DNA from: an uncultured Alphaproteobacteria bacterium
Lineage (GTDB): Bacteria > Pseudomonadota > Alphaproteobacteria > Rickettsiales > UBA1997
Length of the DNA stretch: 9,226 bases
Assembly (NCBI GenBank): GCA_903837365.1
Contig: CAILUF010000242.1
Span: 1 to 9,226, forward strand
Direction of reading: 5' to 3'
The first letter of the stretch is position 1; each line of letters begins with the position of its first letter. The notes below the pieces were generated by a model. It did not search any database. It saw only the letters and a program-made list of their open reading frames with translations, and was not told the origin of the DNA. Shown here piece by piece: positions 8,570-9,226 of the stretch. A program made the position numbers and the translations under genes.

Positions 8570-8610
8570 AGAAATATTATTTTAAGTTATTTGAATTATT
8601 TTTTTATAAA

Positions 8611-8630
8611 ATTCGCTAAAATTTGCGAAT
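8611..8630 (-). terminator. Possible terminator hairpin in the yraN-infC gap
   Basis: ATTCGC (8611-8616) and GCGAAT (8625-8630) form a 6-bp stem with three G-C pairs and an 8-nt loop. On the minus strand the 3' arm is followed by TTTATAAAAAAA, a short and interrupted T tract. It lies 36 bp past the yraN stop and 42 bp before the infC start, so it may end yraN transcription or form part of the infC leader. No convincing -35/-10 pair could be fixed for infC in this gap. Confidence 0.3.
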
Positions 8631-8640
8631 GTATTTTACA

Positions 8641-8665
8641 AATTTACAACTTCGCAAAGTAAATT
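8641..8665 (-). terminator. AT-rich hairpin directly after the yraN stop
   Basis: AATTTAC (8641-8647) and GTAAATT (8659-8665) pair over 7 bp around an 11-nt loop that carries TTCGCAAA. That loop octamer is the exact reverse complement of TTTGCGAA at 8622-8629 in the neighbouring hairpin, so the two structures could also pair with each other. The stem abuts the yraN stop codon. With one G-C pair and no T run after it, it is a weak terminator candidate at best. Confidence 0.25.
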
Positions 8666-9013
8666 TCAACTTATGAAATTACAATGATGTTTTAAGTTAA
8701 AATATCCACTCACCTCAATGAAATCAATGCGATGTGGCATTTTTTGTAACTGTTTATTTGTTTTGGTAAAATAATTTATAGCTTTAAACATGCGGTTAAT
8801 CTGGTCTTTTCTAAGGGCAATTTCAATATTTAAATTTTTATTTTTTGTGGATTTTACTTCAATGAATACTAAAAAATTATTTTTTTTAGCAATAATATCA
8901 ATCTCACCAAATGGTGTCTTACATCGCCAAGCAATAATTTTATAACCTTTTATAAACAAAAAAACCATTGCAAGTTTTTCTGCATAAATTCCAAAAAAGT
9001 GATTATTTTTCAT
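8666..9013 (-). CDS. yraN: YraN/UPF0102 family endonuclease-like protein
   Basis: The 115-residue product matches the small YraN (UPF0102) family, which has a restriction-endonuclease-like fold and is usually about 115-130 residues long. An N-terminal helix carries G8 and the A-E pair at 11-12. FGEIDIIA (35-42) and VFIEVKS (49-55) follow, giving the E37/D39...E52-x-K54 layout of a PD-(D/E)xK active site. A helix with K69 and R74 comes next, then RIDFIEV (95-101), corresponding to the family's R-x-D-[V/F]-I strand. The biological role of the family is not well established; a structure-specific nuclease or DNA-processing role is only suggested by the fold. The ATG at 9013 is the only start that keeps the conserved N-terminal helix, because an in-frame TAA lies 7 bp upstream. 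The C-terminus after residue 101 is short and not recognisable. Confidence 0.9.
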   Translation of the reverse strand: MKNNHFFGIYAEKLAMVFLFIKGYKIIAWRCKTPFGEIDIIAKKNNFLVFIEVKSTKNKNLNIEIALRKDQINRMFKAINYFTKTNKQLQKMPHRIDFIEVSGYFNLKHHCNFIS

Positions 9014-9029
9014 AATGAATTAAAAATTT

Positions 9030-9035
9030 ATTATA
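9030..9035 (-). promoter_or_regulatory. Candidate -10 box for yraN inside the repeat unit
   Basis: On the minus strand a perfect TATAAT lies 17 bp upstream of the yraN ATG. It straddles the left end of the first repeat copy, of which only the final T lies outside. No good -35 hexamer sits 16-18 bp further upstream; TTGAAA is present but only 4 bp away, which is too close. The leader would be very short (about 5-8 nt). The same TATAAT occurs at 9165-9160 in the second repeat copy, so it may simply be part of the repeat. Confidence 0.35.
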
Positions 9036-9097
9036 CTATTTTCAATTTTAAATCAGGCATTTGAATTTAAGGGCGAGGTCTGCGTAAAGCTACTGAA
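9031..9097. repeat. Intergenic repeat, copy 1 (130-bp period)
   Basis: This 67-bp segment recurs 130 bp to the right at 9161-9226. The two differ by two substitutions (TA versus CG at 9037-9038 and 9167-9168) and one deleted G in the GGGCGAGG run. The shared part runs from TTATAC through TTCAATTTTAAATCAGGC to GCGTAAAGCTACTGAA. The full unit would be 9031-9160. It has no coding frame of note on either strand and no transposase nearby. A 130-bp period is not a multiple of three, which argues against a protein repeat. Confidence 0.88.
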
Positions 9098-9137
9098 ATG
9101 TAGCTGCGCAAAGACGAGATCTGAAAAATTCAATTGC
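9057..9137. repeat. Imperfect 81-nt palindrome inside repeat copy 1
   Basis: The stem is built from nested arms: GC-rich core AGCTAC (9088-9093) with GTAGCT (9100-9105) around a TGAAAT loop, GCG (9082-9084) with CGC (9107-9109), GTCT (9078-9081) with AGAC (9112-9115), TTGAATTT (9061-9068) with AAATTCAA (9126-9133), and outer GCA (9057-9059) with TGC (9135-9137). Internal loops separate the blocks. The form resembles the palindromic elements scattered through Rickettsiales genomes, but I do not recognise the sequence as a named family. Confidence 0.65.
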
Positions 9138-9160
9138 ATCATTTAAAAGTAGAAATTGTA

Positions 9161-9226
9161 TTATACCGTTTTCAATTTTAAATCAGGCATTTGAATTTAA
9201 GGGCGAGTCTGCGTAAAGCTACTGAA
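9161..9226. repeat. Intergenic repeat, copy 2 (cut by window edge)
   Basis: This is the second copy of the repeat at 9031-9097, with two substitutions and one missing G. The window ends at CTACTGAA, just where copy 1 enters the hairpin loop, so the returning arm of the palindrome, if present, lies outside. The 213 bases right of yraN otherwise hold no gene that I can support. Confidence 0.88.

Noticed and set aside
9031..9226. CRISPR array
   Set aside because: The repeat is over 60 bp with a 130-bp period, only two copies are visible, and no cas gene is present.
9014..9226. Insertion sequence or MITE with terminal repeats
   Set aside because: No transposase frame, no terminal inverted repeats flanked by target duplications could be shown; the palindrome is internal to a tandem unit.
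1..9226. A previously undescribed defence or accessory system
   Set aside because: Every substantial gene matches a known housekeeping family; only the right-edge repeat and small non-coding structures remain unexplained.

Overview
The window is strongly AT-rich (by eye roughly 30% G+C). All recognisable genes lie on the minus strand and read from right to left: yraN (UPF0102), infC, a very large NAD-glutamate dehydrogenase gene, tRNA-Leu(GAG), pntAA, ftsZ, and the first 20 codons of a ThiE-like gene cut by the left edge. The gene types point to an alphaproteobacterium: the ~180 kDa GDH, a stand-alone transhydrogenase domain-I subunit, FtsZ with an alphaproteobacterial core and long linker, and a ThiE-like N-terminus starting M-T-Q-I-Y-L-I-S-P-P. 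The low G+C, the dispersed gene order (ftsZ without ftsQA, infC without rpmI-rplT) and an intergenic palindromic repeat suggest a reduced, Rickettsiales-like genome. That placement is inference, not proof.

Layout. Positions 9014-9226 hold no gene. They contain two near-identical copies of a repeat with a 130-bp period; the second copy is cut by the window edge, and the first contains a long imperfect palindrome. yraN starts just left of this repeat, and a TATAAT hexamer lying in the first repeat unit is its best promoter candidate. A 96-bp gap with two small hairpins separates yraN from infC. infC uses GTG (or, less likely, an ATT two codons upstream) and is followed after 13 bp by the 1631-codon gdh. 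tRNA-Leu(GAG) begins 15 bp after the gdh stop. A 49-bp spacer built of four ~10-bp T-rich units leads to pntAA. After a short weak hairpin comes ftsZ, and 5 bp after the ftsZ stop the ThiE-like gene begins.

How the genes fit together. The set is essentially housekeeping: division (FtsZ), translation initiation (IF-3), leucine decoding (tRNA-Leu), glutamate catabolism (NAD-GDH, feeding 2-oxoglutarate and NADH to the TCA cycle), NADH/NADP+ hydride exchange (PntAA, whose partners PntAB and PntB are not here) and possibly thiamine phosphate synthesis. I see no defence system, CRISPR array, transposase or prophage gene. The features most worth a second look are the right-edge palindromic repeat array, the absence of Shine-Dalgarno motifs before all six protein starts, the phased T-rich units before pntAA, and overlapping inverted repeats at the ftsZ/ThiE-like junction.
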